Below, one piece after another: positions 11,001 to 24,129 of a stretch of 64,000 nt of DNA. The notes below the pieces were generated by a model. That model did no database searches. It was not told the origin of the DNA and was given only the letters and a program-made list of their open reading frames with translations. The stretch is from Tubiluchus corallicola (taxonomy: Eukaryota > Priapulida > Priapulimorpha > Priapulimorphida > Tubiluchidae), in NCBI GenBank assembly GCA_030141605.1, contig JAQGDQ010000735.1, positions 1 to 64,000 of the forward strand. The letters run 5' to 3'. A program made the translations under genes and the position numbers. Position 1 is the first letter of the stretch; every line of letters starts with the position of its first letter.

Positions 11001-14000
11001 CTTGGCAAGCTGGAACTCTGTTTGATAAAATTGCATCACGAATAACTTCCTAAAAATAAAATCAAGTATGAATTTGTTAAATGACATTGCTATATACAAG
11101 TTATCAACTTCAGCATCAACATAATGTAGTAGTATGATGCTGTATATCAAGGAACGTCAATCTATAATGACCTAGTTAAGATTTTTATATTTTAGAAGTC
11201 AATTCGTCATGCTTATTTTGAAAATGATTTTATTCATCACAGTCATCTGCTTCAGTCAAACTGAATAAACTCATAACAAAAAGCTCAACTTATATGTAAA
11301 TCAGGGCAGTTTAAGAGCAGTTAACTTGTTTTTGATCTAAGATCTCTCTGGACATGTAGAGTAATAGTGACAGGTAGCTTTTCTATATTCTGTTAGTATC
11401 CAGCATTATCAGTTACGAAATTAAAATTATTCTCAAAAAAGAAAACGATCGATAACTCTGCATATTTATCCAGCTGATTATACCATCAAAATCAAAATTT
11501 TTTTCATTAAATTACATTTCACTTATTCAACCACTTATTTATCCAGCCAAAAAATTCGATCAATTCTAAAGCCACATATCGGGATTGTAATACAAAAAGA
11601 ATTAATATACAGTGAGTTATCCGTTGCGGAATGAGATAATTACCTCTGTCGATAACATGTTCCATTTTTCCTTCAACAAATCTCTAAAATTTGAAGATGA
11701 TTCTTTCCTTCGCTGCTCATATTCTTCCTCTTCTTCTAACTTGTCCATGTCCTTGATAATGTCACGAAACGTGGCAATGCTCTTGATAACGAAGTCAAGT
11801 ATTTCATCGTAACATTTTGTATGAGTGTTGTCATGAGAGGAGCCAATTGTGTCAGCTGCTTCTAATATGTTAGACACAACCTGATTTAAAACAAAAGTAT
11901 TTTGGTGATTTCGAAATTTTTTTGTTTAATGACAGCAAGTCCTCGCTCAATAACGCTAATGTGAACCAGCAACATGTGACGTTAAGTGAAACGTTGTAAA
12001 TGAAAGCAAGACTTCCACAGAAAGTAATGCAAAAGAATTGAGATGCGTTTCAGAGGGAAAAATCAAAGCTGCTTTAAACACATAAATTAAACACAAAATA
12101 AATTAAATTAAATGTTTCAGGTTTATTTATGTTTCTACTGCTTACATGGAACCACCCATCTTTCTTACCAATACCTACTACCTAGCTAGCAGTTTCTCTT
12201 TCATTAAAAGCCCTAGGCAGTTAGTGGTTGGATATGACATTGTGAAAATAAAGCACTGAGGCAATGGCTTTGAGCAAAGTAAAAAATAGTCATGAAAATG
12301 AAACGTGCATTGTTAGCTGAGAAAAAGGTGTTAAAACTTCATCTCTGTTAAAACGAAACTTTGCTAAACGAAAGTCGTTAAACGAGGAATTCATATGAAA
12401 AATCGGTTACTTCTTTGCATTAAATGTCAAATAAAACCTCAGAGTTTTCCACTCTGCATAACTAAGGTACAAACACAATGAACAAGTCTTTCAAGCTCAC
12501 CATGATATAACCTAGGACCAATCGTAGTGCAAGTGTGATCAGTAAAATATAAATCTCAATTTAAAAGCTCTTAAAACTGGAACATTAAGTCATTAAAATT
12601 TGCAAAACTGATAATGAAACAAATTACAAAAAGCACATCTTCTGTTTATCGTGTCTTAATGATTACAAATACAAACACGAGACAAACACTAACACGTGAT
12701 AAACAATTTTTTTGCATGAAAATATCAAATACCAAACTTGTTCGTTTTTCATAGTAAAATTTTTTTATTAGCTGACAAATTAATGTTTTTGTTGGTATAT
12801 TTAAATATTTAATCCTAACCTTATTGAGAAAGTTCATCGCCAGTCCCAAAACTTGACTGGCAAATAAATGATACTGGCGATTGGTGAGATCATGTTGAAC
12901 ACTAGCTTTCAGTAGATGAACAACTCGTCTCATTTCATTTGCTTCTTCTTTAAAAGTTTCACCATTTAGATCCTGAAACACTGAAATAATCTGCTACACT
13001 AGGACAATGTCAAATTGGCTGTGTGTTCATGAGTTACACACAGTTTTGCAAGGTCATTTCATCTTACAAAGTGATTTTCTAAAAATTTTCTTTAGCGGAT
13101 ATTTCCTTCAAGGCATAACACACATTAATGAAGGAAGTTGCAGTTCATATAGGGAACAGGACCATAGGCAATAGTTTAAATTACGTACATTTACAACAAA
13201 TCTTCACTAACAATAGTTCAATAAATAACCTACAATTCCAAATTACACTAAAATGTAGCGATTATTCACTACATGATTAGCCACTCATTAATATAAAATC
13301 TTCTTTGCCCTACCCCATTGCTACAACATTGTGAGTAGCCTGTCCCCTGTAGTCTTTGCTCTTTAATTGTTTTTTGCTAACTTTTTATTGGTTTTGCAAT
13401 GCAAATTGTTAACGGAGCCTTTGCTGGGCCAGCAATTTTCTCTCATAGGACTGATGATGGAATCCACTTCTTTTTGCATCTAAAGTCCAGAATTACCCAG
13501 AAGAACCGATATATCTAGCACAGTGCATCCCTAACTTCCGTTGACCCCACGAAGAACATAATCACATGTTATACTATTACACATCATTATTGTTTGCATT
13601 TATTAATTTTAACTTACTAATCAACAAATTATTGAACAATGAGTGATCATTTCTTTAATTCATTAATGTGATGGTTGTACCTGTTTCTCATCTGTACACA
13701 ACTGTATAGCTTTTTAACAACATGCATTTTCATTTTCCTGGAAAATCAAGCACTGATATACTGCATTTAGAGCGGGAAAACCTAGTTTCACTTTCCTGAT
13801 GTAATGAGAGACTGAGGAAACAAGACCTACTTACATACTTTTCATGCAAACAGCATTTAAAAAATTATCTTTGGACTAGCCCGCGACCCAACGAAAAGTG
13901 CTTGGTGATCCCAATTGGGGTCGCGACCCCAAGTTTGGGAACCCATGATCTTGCATAAGTCTACAGCACTATCACAAAGAAATTATCTAGAAAAAAGGGA

Positions 14001-17000
14001 TACATGAGAAGTTACACAAACCTGACTGCTTGCTCTTGATAAAGAAAGCCACAGTGTCAAGATTTCTCTGAGCCAGACCTTCCTCCAAAGCTTGAACTGG
14101 ATTTAGAAACTCTGTAGCACCTAGATGCGCTTCACGTGAGAGAGTCTGCAACTCATCTGTTTGTCCGCACACAATCATCTGCATGCAAAAGTTTTTACAA
14201 CTTTTATATAAAATTTTCAAAAAATATTACTCAGTAATAAAATTACTACAGTGTACAACACATTTACCAAAAGCCATATAGTCAGTTAATAGAATTTTTG
14301 ACGTGTGATTTCTACAGAATAATTTAAAAAAAACATCTGTTTGAAATTAGAACATCAGAAGAGTGTGAAATTTATCTCGCGGGTCCCACTAAAGACGTAT
14401 TTGCATGTTGGGCCTGTTTTCCTATTTGCTGGTCAAAGTTTGAGCCATAATATTTGTTTTTAGATTACATGAAACCTGTGCTGATAAAGTAACTACTAAG
14501 CCACTCCACACCCGCCCCACTCTACCCATAAAATAATGATACTATATATTATACAATGTGAAATATCATTCAGTGACTGCCTGGGCTACACTGCTAATAA
14601 GCAAATGTGTCTGGTGCAAAAAATTAAAACTACGAGTGCGGTAAATGTGCACAAAAAAAGACACAAGTAATAAAGTAAAAAATGATATTAGTTACAGCAA
14701 AATACTCCTATCTAAAAAAATAAAGCACACTTTACAAACACAATCTCATAGAAAATAAAATAAAATAAAATAGACTGCTTCGTCTGTGGCTGTGGCATGT
14801 GCATGTACTAACAACTGCACATGAATTTCAACTATAATGCGGACCTTCTTAGCTTACATAGATCGTACATTTGCACGACAAATTCTTTAATTAAAACCAA
14901 AATGTTTTTTAGACTTGTATGCTTTATCAGACTGCAAAATTACTATAATTATAAAGTTAATGAGTGCTGAAAATGCTCGTACATATTGGGAAAAAAGCCA
15001 GGCAGCTGACACAATAATTTTCATGCTTAAATTATGTTATTAATAAAGTCGCATGCTGGCTCGATAATACTGGCAGGTATCACTAATGCCAGCACGTGTG
15101 TTAGGGATCAACAAATAAATACATTAGTAATAAATTCGCATGCTGGCTGGATAATACTGGTAGTCATTTCTGTGCCTTGTATTAGGCATCAATAAATGAA
15201 AAGCGCCACTTCTTTTGTCACTTTACATTACTTGGTAAGTATTCCTTGAGTAATGCTTTAGTGATTAAACATCTTATTCAGCAATTATCTTTAAAATTTT
15301 TATAACTGACGCAAATTGTCATCATTCAGTCCGGAGAGAATTGTTTTGGTTCACTTAGTCAGCTTTGTTTACAATTATGTGATTTGAGTCCGGTAATCAG
15401 GTAACCATTGGACAACGTGTAACTCGCAACCTGGGTAAGTCATTTGGAACAGTGCCTTGCAAAAATGTCACTTTGCAAACAAGGCTTTGAAAGCCAATTC
15501 TTAAAATTTTAGTTCGCACGTTTTTCCAGTTTGTAGTAAGCGCTACAATGCATGCGCAGTTCATTTAAAAATGTAGCTGTGAAAAATGAAACGAAGTGAT
15601 AGTTTTAGTTTTATAGCTTTATTTGTAGATAAATTATAGTTGATTACTTTTTGGTCAAATAGACTCAAAAGCAGAAAGATCTGTAAGTGTTATGGTTTAC
15701 GATAAAAAAGTGAAAAATTTACAAGTTTAATAGAAGCAGAATTCAAAACTGACCACATTTCTGTCAATGCTAGCACTAATACTTCAAGAAAAGAACCATT
15801 TTCAGTGAAACAATTTTCGTATGCCCGTCTTTAAAAGTTCCGAACAAACTCAAATATTTCATATACTACATAATATGCATAACAATATAAAAACTTGCAT
15901 AAGTTTAATGCTATCATTATAAGTAATGATTTTACAGAAACCGCACAGCATGAAACATGTTCAATTGTCCTAATAAATTACTTTTTATACTAAAAGCAAG
16001 CTAATTTAAGATTTGTAGGAAAAGAACCTAATGTTAGTGGCAGGACAAATGCATCAAGGAATTGTTAAGTAATCAAATCAGCGAACATATAAAAATAAAT
16101 GAACTTAAAAATCTTGTTAAAAAGATTCAGGCAAAAATTTGAAAACTAGCAAATCATACATAAAAATTAAAATAATTGGTTTTAAATCAGGATTACCAGC
16201 TCAATATGTGTCTCAGTGGTTGACTTAAGTTTGCCCCTTTTGCTGAGTCACTTTATTTAAATACAGGCTCAAACTCTCACATCAGTGGTAAGTTTTGTCT
16301 AAATACATTTTAAACACTGCTCTCACAATATTATCCTATTCTCTCATAGGATCATCTGTGTATTGCAGAAGCCATGCCAATAGGTAAGCTAGAAAACACG
16401 ATAACATCTAGAAACAGCTAGTGTGCGACAGGAAATGGGGATCCCCTGAGTTCTGAAACTAGCTAATATAGCTCTTCCTGGACAAAAAAGCAATATAGAG
16501 CAATGTAATACTGATACTTACAAAGAAGTGCTGACTTAAACTGTATAATACCATAAGGCTATAACCTGTATAAATACCATACTGAATGACTGAAGACACT
16601 TACACTGTTTAACAGTTCTTCTTCTTCTTTGGTGAAAATAACAGCCGAAAGGGAGCCTTCCGTGATCAAGAACGGGACATTCTTCTGCTTATCAGACATT
16701 ATCAGGTAACCAGGGCCTTCATATCTGTAAATGCAATGACACAAGCTTGTAAGGTTAAATGCAATTTTAAATTTTTAAAGGATAAGCACCGTTAATACTG
16801 GTCAATACTGTTAAGCAATAGACATTGTTAAGAGTTGATGTAAAAACATAATTTGGTATCATAAAAAGAGTTTTATCATTCTCAAGAAAAAAATTGCCAA
16901 AGAAATGAAATAGACTACTTAACTATTAACAATACGACTTTACAGAACAAAAGTGCAAAACTGCATCAATTGACTGCAAAATTAGGCACATTACTGATTT

Positions 17001-20000
17001 GTAAGATGTCCCACTATTAATAAGATAATCAAATTAATATGTATTTAGTTTGTACTGAGAAGTACTAAACACGCATCAGTAAGAAGCTCGTACAATATAA
17101 GGATTTAGTGACTTACAGTATGTTTTTTGTTTAATCAAGTGTTTATATGAGATCAACAATTGGCAAACCAAGATGTGGCACTCAGCAGCAGGGCCTATTT
17201 AATGTTGATGAATTGACAGAGATGTTTTAGTCAAGGTAAAATGTGTATATACAACTTACCTAAGCAGAAAAAATATCGAGGGCAGTATAATGGATAAAAC
17301 AGTTACAATACAAAAATATGTACATCATTATTCTATTAAAACGTTGGAAGACTGGCACATATCACTAACTTCCTGGAAGGAAACTGCAGCTAAAAAACTT
17401 GAACGTTTCCATTGGGAAAAGTATATAATCTGAAAAAAGATCAAAAAAATGTACTAACCTGTACGTACCATGCAGATCCTTGTCACACTCAATGAAGTGC
17501 ACAGCTCCATTGAGACGACGTTTACCGCGATACCAGATGAGTATCTCAGAAGCTTGTAATACATAGAGTTCTATGTCAGTATTGTCAATGTAGCCAGCAT
17601 CAAATGGACAAGCCACTTCATCTGCTAAATTGTGACAGGCAGGACTAGACGACGATGATGAACACGATTCACTAATGTCTTCATCTTTATAAGCAAATGT
17701 CCACTGTGGAAATGAATGTCTGCTAGACACTGGTACTTCCTGTTTATCGATGCCACTTTCAGCGGAGAAGCTGTCTCCCGCCTGTATTTGTTCTTTTAGA
17801 CTAGAGGGGTTATAAGCAAAATATGACGTGAGGTTGACCTTGTACACTGTTTTGCAAGTTGACAATAAGATAAGCCAGTCATGATTTTCGGAGACTACAA
17901 AACTGAAAATTGGTTTACCAGGCAGTAAATCACACACTGGTATAACAGCTAAAGAGCTGTTAGTTTCAGCATGAAATACATCTGTGTTAAGTTAAGCATA
18001 TAACAGTAAGCAGACTAAGATAGTATAACAAGAAAACTGTATCTTACCAACTTTGATGGTTAGATTTAAACTACAGTCATACAAAAAACATATTTGTGGT
18101 TCTCCAAACTAACAGGCATAAGAATTGTATAAAACTAATTATTTACAACCTTAATTTATTATATAAATGCTCCATTGTATTATTAATTAGTCCATTATAA
18201 TTAATGGAACAAATTTTGCATTTTGCATTTTTGCAACATTTGCAGCAAAGCTGTCAATCATTATTGGAATATGGAAAGTTATTAAAGTATTAATTTTTAG
18301 AAAAATAATCACTAAAATTTTTGTGGTCATTTTACTGGTAATTTTTCTAATCTACCTGAGATTCCCTACTTAAATATATAAAATTTATGCAGTATGTCAG
18401 AGAGCACAGTGTGCAATATTCAATGGTGACTCAAACATAGTTTGCACAGTAAGCCAACAAAATTTTTTTTTAATGAATCCAATGATTTTACTACTTTGCT
18501 AAAAATGGGATGATTTTTCAGATCCTACCCCTATGAAGTACAGTAAGTCCTCGCTTAACGACGCTAATGCGCTCCAGCAAAACATGACATTAAGCAAAAT
18601 GACAAAGCCACGTTAAACAGTTTCCATAGAAAGTTATGTAAAAGTGAGATAAGTTCCAGAGGAAAACGTCAATGTTGCTTAGTTCATATAAATTAAACGT
18701 TTTAGGAGTTTATTCATATTTCTATTGCTTGATTTCTGTCTATTTGCTTGAAACTACCTACATTTCTTACCGCTACTTAGTGGTATCTCTTTCCTTAACT
18801 TTGAAGCCCAACACAATTAGTGGTCAAACACTACATTGAGAAAATTTTGTCCAGATGCCTGTTGCTATAGCAACAAGTTGTAGGCAAATTTTCTACATGC
18901 ATATTGCATAAAGACTTAGTTTGTATACAGGTGCCTAAAGGCATATAAATATCAAACATATCTCGCTTGATACAAACGGTTAACATTAAATTTCAGCAGT
19001 CATTAGGGAAACAAAAACATAAATAATTGTACTATTTTGCGTTACTAGTACATTTTTAGAACAGAATAATGCAAAACATATTGTTTTAATATTTCAAATT
19101 AGGTAAAAAAGTTGTTGATAAAAAATTGCTTCGACCAAAGTAAAAAAATTGTCACTAAAACGAAAAAAGTGTTAAATGTTCAGCGTCATTAAAAAGACAG
19201 GAAAAGTAAATGGGGAATCGTTAAGAGAGGAATTACTGTACGGTAAAAAGTATACATTTTAACACATATAATAATGCTAAAATGATTCTGAAACTTAGCT
19301 TAGAAACTTAATTAACAGGCGATGAGCACAGTTAGCAAATGACATCACAATTTAACATAATATTTCAAATGGCAAAAATGTAATGTGACCATGTTGCACA
19401 TGCTTACAAGAGCAAAAATTAAAATACAGTGCTACTGTACAGTACTGACTATGATTTACAACAAACGGGCAAATTTTCAAGTTAAAAATTTAAATTAAAA
19501 GCTTATTGTTGTGCCAACATGTGATTTCGCCACAAATGGGTGTCACGCTAAGACGGAACTTAGAGACACGGCACTTGTTTTTCTCGTACTGACCACATCA
19601 CCGAGATGCAGGTGCTGTGTTCATCTAACTAGCAAAATGCCATTTAATGGCGTGAATGTAAAATTAAACTTCAGTGCTAATAATTCTTTCATGTCAATCA
19701 TTCTTGAAAAAACAATATTTTCCTTTAAATGCATGTGGTTTAATACTGGGTCCAGTTTTGCTTCCAAAAGGATACAAATTATCCCACATTCGGACAAAAT
19801 GTACAGTACATTTTCAGTAACGTGAGCGTAAATAACTCTGGATAATACGGTTTCACTGCTACTTGCTGGTGAAGGAATCTGGTAAACTGCTGAAAGACTC
19901 AGATCTGCTGCAGAACCATCAAATTCTACCCTCAGCACAACATCACTCACAGTAAGATAGACATGCTCAGCAGCAAACTTTATGATTTTTACATCTGTTT

Positions 20001-23000
20001 CGCTATACTGACCATCTGGATAATATAAAAATAATCTGTAAATGTGCCATTCAAACTTTGGTGTTATATAAAGGTAATGACTGCACTCAAATCTCGGTTT
20101 GAGTGTAGACCTCGCTTTTATGGATATTTGAAGATGGGGCAAAATCTGGACCATTAAAAAGTCCCGCAAACTACGGACTTAGTCCGCTAGTTGGCAGGCC
20201 GTCACTTTGTTTACATCATAACATCAGTGCAACCACATACATATTTCTATAAGTGTGCTTGCAAACCAAAATCATCCATAAGTCGGCATAGTTAAAACTA
20301 TGTTATGATGCTTCAAAGTAGAATGCATCAAAAATTTGGTTAAATGTCAATTTTTTGTTTTTTATAAAAACAAACTCTAAACATATTGGAGTTTCATAAC
20401 CTAGCATCAAATTATTAAGAAAGTGTTAAAAAATACGAAGAGTTTAACTTTATAACCCCCTACCCACTTTTCTGGCTAGAAACTAGTAAAGCAATTTCTA
20501 TTTGTATTTTCAAACATCTGTATGGTAGCTAATGGAAATGGTCATTTTGCTTCGGATTGTTTCTGTAGCCAAGCCAAGATCGTCGTCAGGAAGAGCCATA
20601 CATTGCATTTAAACATAATTTCAATGAGTTCTTGGAAAGTTTATAGCAACCAACATTTGTGCGGTTGCTAAGTGTTTTTGTAGAAATGCGACAAAAAACA
20701 ATAGCGAACTTTAACAGTGATTTTTTTCAAGATTATGTGTTTCAGTGCATAGCCTGCACCCCAACTTCAACGTGGATTAACTCAGCTTAGAAGTAACATA
20801 GAGCAATGAACTTGGTACCAAAATGATTCTCATGAAATAGAGATTCAGAGTACATCGATAACTGGAAAAACGTAATTAACGACTTATGGACAATCTTGCT
20901 ATAAAAGCACACATGTATAAAAATATAGAGTCAATTACGCAGAGTTATTTGAGTCAACAGTTTTTATATACTTTGCATAGGGAGCAGCCGTACTAGACGT
21001 TTTTGAGACATTTAGGTGATTGATTCTACATTACCCTGAGTCTAATACAAGGTGCCTACTGTATTAGCTTAGTATCGGTAAATACGGACAATCGACCGCT
21101 TTTGTCCGGCAAACTGAGATATGAGTGTATTTAAAATTTACAGAAATAATGAAATAATTAAGAAGTTAATTTGACATAAGTGGTAAGAAGTGAGAGTGAT
21201 AAGTATTTCGTTACATATTTTGATGATTGAACTATGATGTTTTAATGGTGATTTTCAGGTCATTACTATACACTTGTTTGCTTTTGTTTCATATTCTTTG
21301 GCTCTATTCAGTGTTGGTATTTCCTTAATATTCTCTTGAGACTTTCTTTCTCTATGTGTGTATGAATATATATCCACTCTGAACATCAATTTAGAACACT
21401 ATAAAGTTCTCCATCCTAAATGATCATTATGGTACTCTTCTGTGCAATTAACAATGTACATTATCATATAAATATGTAGTTATTGCTGTTTGCTTGTTGC
21501 TGCATTGACAGGTAATTCAAATTCATAACTATTTAAAATGTTTAACTCTTTGAGGCTCACTCAAAGTTGTAATTACATATTATGTTTTCCTTTCTCAACT
21601 TTCAGTTTTATTGCTTTTATACCATTGCTATTATTACATTATTTACTTCATCCTTATTTACATTATTAAGTTATCAACAGAAATATGCATAATTATAATA
21701 ATTTTTCATTTAAGTAAGGTGAGTGTTTTAATGACCGTATGGTCATACATTCACCTCGCACTACACAAATTATTTTATTTTAAATTTATTGATGTGTTTG
21801 ATATTGTATTTTCTGATAGTGTGAAACAAAACTTCATAGTTCATAGTTCACATGTACTTCGAAATGGTACCTTATGCATAGAAATTGCTGCAATCACAAC
21901 ATCAGCTATTAATGCCTATTTCGTAATGTCTTTTGCAACAGAGTTTTTGTTAAAACATTAGGTGATGATGAACATAATACAAGAATTTAAATAGAAACAC
22001 AAGCTTGGAACTAGCTAACTAATATTTTCATTTTTTTGCACATCTTCTATGGGTAGGCCAAGAAACTATGCCTTTGCAAACAGATTGAAAAACTATAACT
22101 TATGAAATCTATAAGCACGACTAGTTATTAACCAGAGAACAATTATACAAGGTGTAAAATTCAAATATATCAAAGTTCTTCCATTTTACTGTTAAAGTGT
22201 GATAAGCTCATTTAAGATTTGGTAAAAACTAAAAGTGAGGGAGACAATCACAATCATGTGTAAGAAGCTCTATGTACTGGACAGTGCTGCCCTCTGAGGC
22301 CAGCAGTGCAGTTACCTCTACTTACCTGTAAGGTGATTTCATGGTTGATGACTTTAGGTACCTGGCTTTGTGAAATGCTGCAGACGCTTGGCCTTGATAT
22401 GTTGGGTCTGGTCACATGTAATTTATAGATTTGTGTCTTGTTAACTAAATTATTATTTCCTGCTGTCTGCAGTTGCAATTGGTGTTTATTGTCTGTCACA
22501 GTTTTCTAATGGTGCTCTAATGTTTGGGCAAGGATGTAAGTTGCTTTTATTTAATTTAATAATTTTTGCAGTTTTGATTAGCTACTGAAATTAACTGTAT
22601 ATGTGAAATGTTACTTTATGTAATTTGTTTGTGTATGTACTAATTTGGAGTTATTATATTCATAAAATATGCAACAATTTACTTATTTACATTTCTATAT
22701 TCTTAACAGAATAAACAACTAATGTACACACTTATGTCTGGACTTGATGTTTGGATTGGAGTGTTTGAGCATTCTTGGTCATTCTTGATGAAATGGGTCA
22801 TGCATGCTACACTCTATTTTGTTATTTTTAAAGAGACACAGTACTGCAAGTTAATTAGAACCGATAATAGCTGATACTACAAATGGTAAAACTTCTTGCA
22901 AGACAGTGTAAAATTGTACCAGCCTGTTGATCTACAGTACGATATGCTCACCTGGTTTACATTTTGTAAGCATGTTCAGCAAATCTGAACAAGCACATAA

Positions 23001-23775
23001 TGCAACTGAACGTATCTGGTGGCCTTCATTATTCTGCTGCACTATTTCGTTGATAGAAAGTCTTGATTTGTTGTCAATGGCAGCGAATCTAATGTGATCC
23101 ACAGCAGGTTGCTGAAACTCAATTCTGGAAAAAATTATTGTTTTATTATTACACAATTTAACTGAAACTAGCATTAGCAGTAAGCATGCTTAAACACAGT
23201 AGACAGGCATCACGGACCTAAATATTCAGAATAATTATTTATTACTGAAAATGTATCTAGCGAAATAGTTTAATTCGTTTAATTTTAGGATTAGTTGGCA
23301 GCACTTTAACGATGGTCTCTTTCCCTTCTGAGAATCTCTAAGTATCTGGGTAGGTACAAGCTGAATTTACTGCAAGCCTATCCAATTTCTGTATCTCAAC
23401 ATCTGCACCCAACCACTCTCTAACTTTTGAGGCTTGGTTAATTCTCATCATTTCTTCCTTTAATTTCTCTTCCTTTCTCTGTTTTCACCATGCAATTCAT
23501 TTGAAAAATGTCAAAAGTTACCCTTCATAATTTTCCAAATTTGATAATCTCTTGGATAGAGAATCGGAATGACAGCGATAAATTTGATCACCAGTTTTCG
23601 CGACATAAACAGTGTGGTATTTCCAGTTCAATAAAACTAATTCACCACTATTGTAATGAAAGACCGCCGTTTTTAAATTAGGGCATAGATTTGTTTTTAC
23701 CAGACCGTAAATTTCGAATTTTATTCTAAAAGTTTGCAAAGTTTTAAGAACTCCTAATTTCTTATCAACTTCCAT
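2072..23775 (-). CDS. SPG11: Spatacsin, N-terminal half (18 exons)
   Basis: Spatacsin works with spastizin and AP-5 in lysosome reformation from autolysosomes. Exons in transcript order: 23522-23775, 22952-23124, 19630-20015, 18048-18108, 17459-17981, 16604-16724, 14022-14178, 12820-12980, 11644-11880, 10870-11049, 9885-10093, 8497-8702, 7366-7564, 6431-6631, 5631-5716, 5169-5317, 3872-4015, 2072-2147. All GT-AG, all phases agree: 3523 coding bases, 1174 residues. An in-frame TGA lies 15 bases before the ATG at 23775. The first ~450 residues match the family's beta-propeller-like part; the rest is the helical repeat part. Clear human matches are GLAQRNLDTVAFFIKSK, LKIALALYPKLRATLFP, SSDITVYQLL and PFDISKLFHWQ. 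An acidic run (LEEEEEYEQ) lies in the ninth exon. The exon 3 donor is GTTAGA, slightly weak. Introns hold only transposon relics. The gene breaks off before 2071: the next exons are on the other strand. Confidence 0.93.
2341..3434. mobile_element. Non-autonomous DNA transposon, family C, copy 1
   Basis: Terminal inverted repeats of about 40 bp share GTGCTTGCA and CCATAAGTCGGCA at both ends. The same element occurs inverted at 20253-20912, which lacks the inner 2747-3205 insertion. It lies in the last traced spatacsin intron and has no coding capacity. Confidence 0.8.
2747..3205. mobile_element. Pogo/Tigger-like MITE nested in family C
   Basis: Starts ACAGCGATACCTCGAGATAC and ends with the inverse of ACAGTGGAACCTCGACTTAC, the usual ends of pogo/Tigger-type non-autonomous elements. 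TA flanks the left end, as expected of a Tc1/mariner target site, and a TA follows near the right end. It interrupts family C; the second family C copy shows the approximate empty site. Confidence 0.75.
3696..3834. mobile_element. Small inverted-repeat element with telomere-like core, copy 1
   Basis: Ends read AGTTTACAGTTCCTCAC and, inverted, AGTTTACAATTCCCCAC. The interior is a run of CCCTAA-like and CCCTAAT units. It sits 37 bases downstream of the donor of the spatacsin exon 3872-4015. A second copy lies in a choline transporter intron (29812-29911). Confidence 0.75.
4063..4463. mobile_element. MITE family A, copy 1 (carries DR1 site)
   Basis: TIRs ATAAACCTTTTCACAGTT and, inverted, ATAAGCCTTTTCACAGTTCC. 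A DR1 (AGGTCAAAGGTTA) lies at 4107-4119. The ends match the copies at 27781, 33102 and 46818, but the middle differs, so this is probably a separate subfamily. It lies in a spatacsin intron, 48 bases upstream of the acceptor of the exon 3872-4015. Confidence 0.8.
7966..8440. repeat. CG-rich island with GCGAA/TTCGC motifs in a spatacsin intron
   Basis: Richer in CpG than the surrounding AT-rich intron. Variants of GGCGAACATTGCGA and GCGAATGTTTGGCG recur on both strands. It has overlapping non-conserved open frames on both strands. It is most simply read as a recent transposon insertion, but no terminal repeats could be fixed. Confidence 0.5.
8858..9170. mobile_element. Repeat family D, copy 1, with conserved hairpin
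   Basis: Matches the reverse complement of 21541-21853 over about 300 bp. One end is a tandem CTATGAACTATGAA array followed by TTTATTTCACA. A nested hairpin lies at 8985-9022 (GGTGAGTGT ... ACACTCACC around GACC-ATGC-GGTC). It lies in a spatacsin intron. Confidence 0.75.
11933..12392. mobile_element. Pogo-like MITE, family E, copy 1
   Basis: Starts CAGCAAGTCCTCGCTCAATA and ends with CGTTAAACGAGGAATTC. The interior resembles the copy at 18541-19238. It lies in the spatacsin intron between exons 11644-11880 and 12820-12980. Confidence 0.7.
13872..13944. mobile_element. hAT-like transposon end (fragment)
   Basis: On the minus strand it reads GGTTCCCAAACTTGGGGTCG followed by GCGACCCC, the style of terminus seen in many animal hAT elements. 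No second end was found. It lies in a spatacsin intron. Confidence 0.5.
15041..15196. repeat. Two tandem 87-bp units in a spatacsin intron
   Basis: Both units begin TAATAAA followed by TCGCATGCTGGCT and GATAATACTGG. The second is diverged and a little shorter. Confidence 0.7.
18541..19238. mobile_element. Pogo-like MITE, family E, copy 2, with TA duplication
   Basis: TIRs CAGTAAGTCCTCGCTTAACG and, inverted, CAGTAATTCCTCTCTTAACG. It is flanked by TA at 18539-18540 and 19239-19240. It interrupts repeat family F, whose uninterrupted copy lies at 58219-58690. It lies in a spatacsin intron. Confidence 0.85.
19241..19500. repeat. Repeat family F, copy split by the pogo-like MITE
   Basis: The stretch from AAAAAGTATACATTTTAACA through ACAGTGCTACTGTA to TTTAAATT matches 58430-58690. 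The piece just left of the MITE (about 18500-18538, GGGATGATTTTTCAG, CTACCCC) matches 58390-58425. Confidence 0.75.
20253..20912. mobile_element. Family C DNA transposon, copy 2 (uninterrupted)
   Basis: Inverted relative to the copy at 2341-3434, with the same CCATAAGTCG-containing ends. About 660 bp long with no coding capacity. It lies in spatacsin intron 2. Confidence 0.8.
21541..21853. mobile_element. Repeat family D, copy 2
   Basis: Reverse complement of 8858-9170. It keeps the TGACC-NNNN-GGTCA hairpin core at 21731-21744 and the CATAGTTCATAGTT end. It lies in spatacsin intron 2. Confidence 0.75.
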
Positions 23776-24129
23776 CTCGCTTCGTCTTCATATCAAGGCG
23801 ATCTCTTCAATTATAACATCTAGAAAACGGGAAATTCAAAGATCTCTTGTATTGCCGAAACACGTTTTCAACTTTTGATTATGCCGGCTTTGCTGATGCT
23901 GATGAAATGGTCAAAGAATATAACAAACCAGGATCTGTATAACAAAGTTAAGGCAGAGGAATGGACAGTTAAAATCAAGAAGTACAATAGTCTTATTTGT
24001 CGACATAGTAGTGCCTCGCTCACCTTCTTGATAAGTAAACCCTGATTTCCGTCTCTTGCACCAATCTCTCATCCACCTAATAGTAATACTATATAATAGC
24101 TGTCCAGAGCACACCCTTGTCCAGTTGTT
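23776..24129. promoter_or_regulatory. Spatacsin upstream region (inferred)
   Basis: The first 350 bases upstream of the spatacsin ATG, ending at the LINE relic. No TATA box or other clear site is visible. The placement rests only on its position. Confidence 0.3.

Noticed and set aside
19630-20169. A spatacsin start codon at 20154 with the family C transposon acting as promoter
   Set aside because: Two upstream exons (23522-23775, 22952-23124) join in phase to an acceptor at 20016 and restore the alignment to the human N-terminus, so the frame upstream of 20015 is intron.
2341-20912. Recombination between the inverted family C copies as the cause of the spatacsin strand flip
   Set aside because: Exon 2072-2147 lies outside the left copy but is still on the minus strand, so the breakpoint (1554-2071) is not at the repeat.
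22254-22499. An 81-aa minus-strand open frame in spatacsin intron 2
   Set aside because: The flanking spatacsin exons join in phase without it, and no family resemblance was seen.
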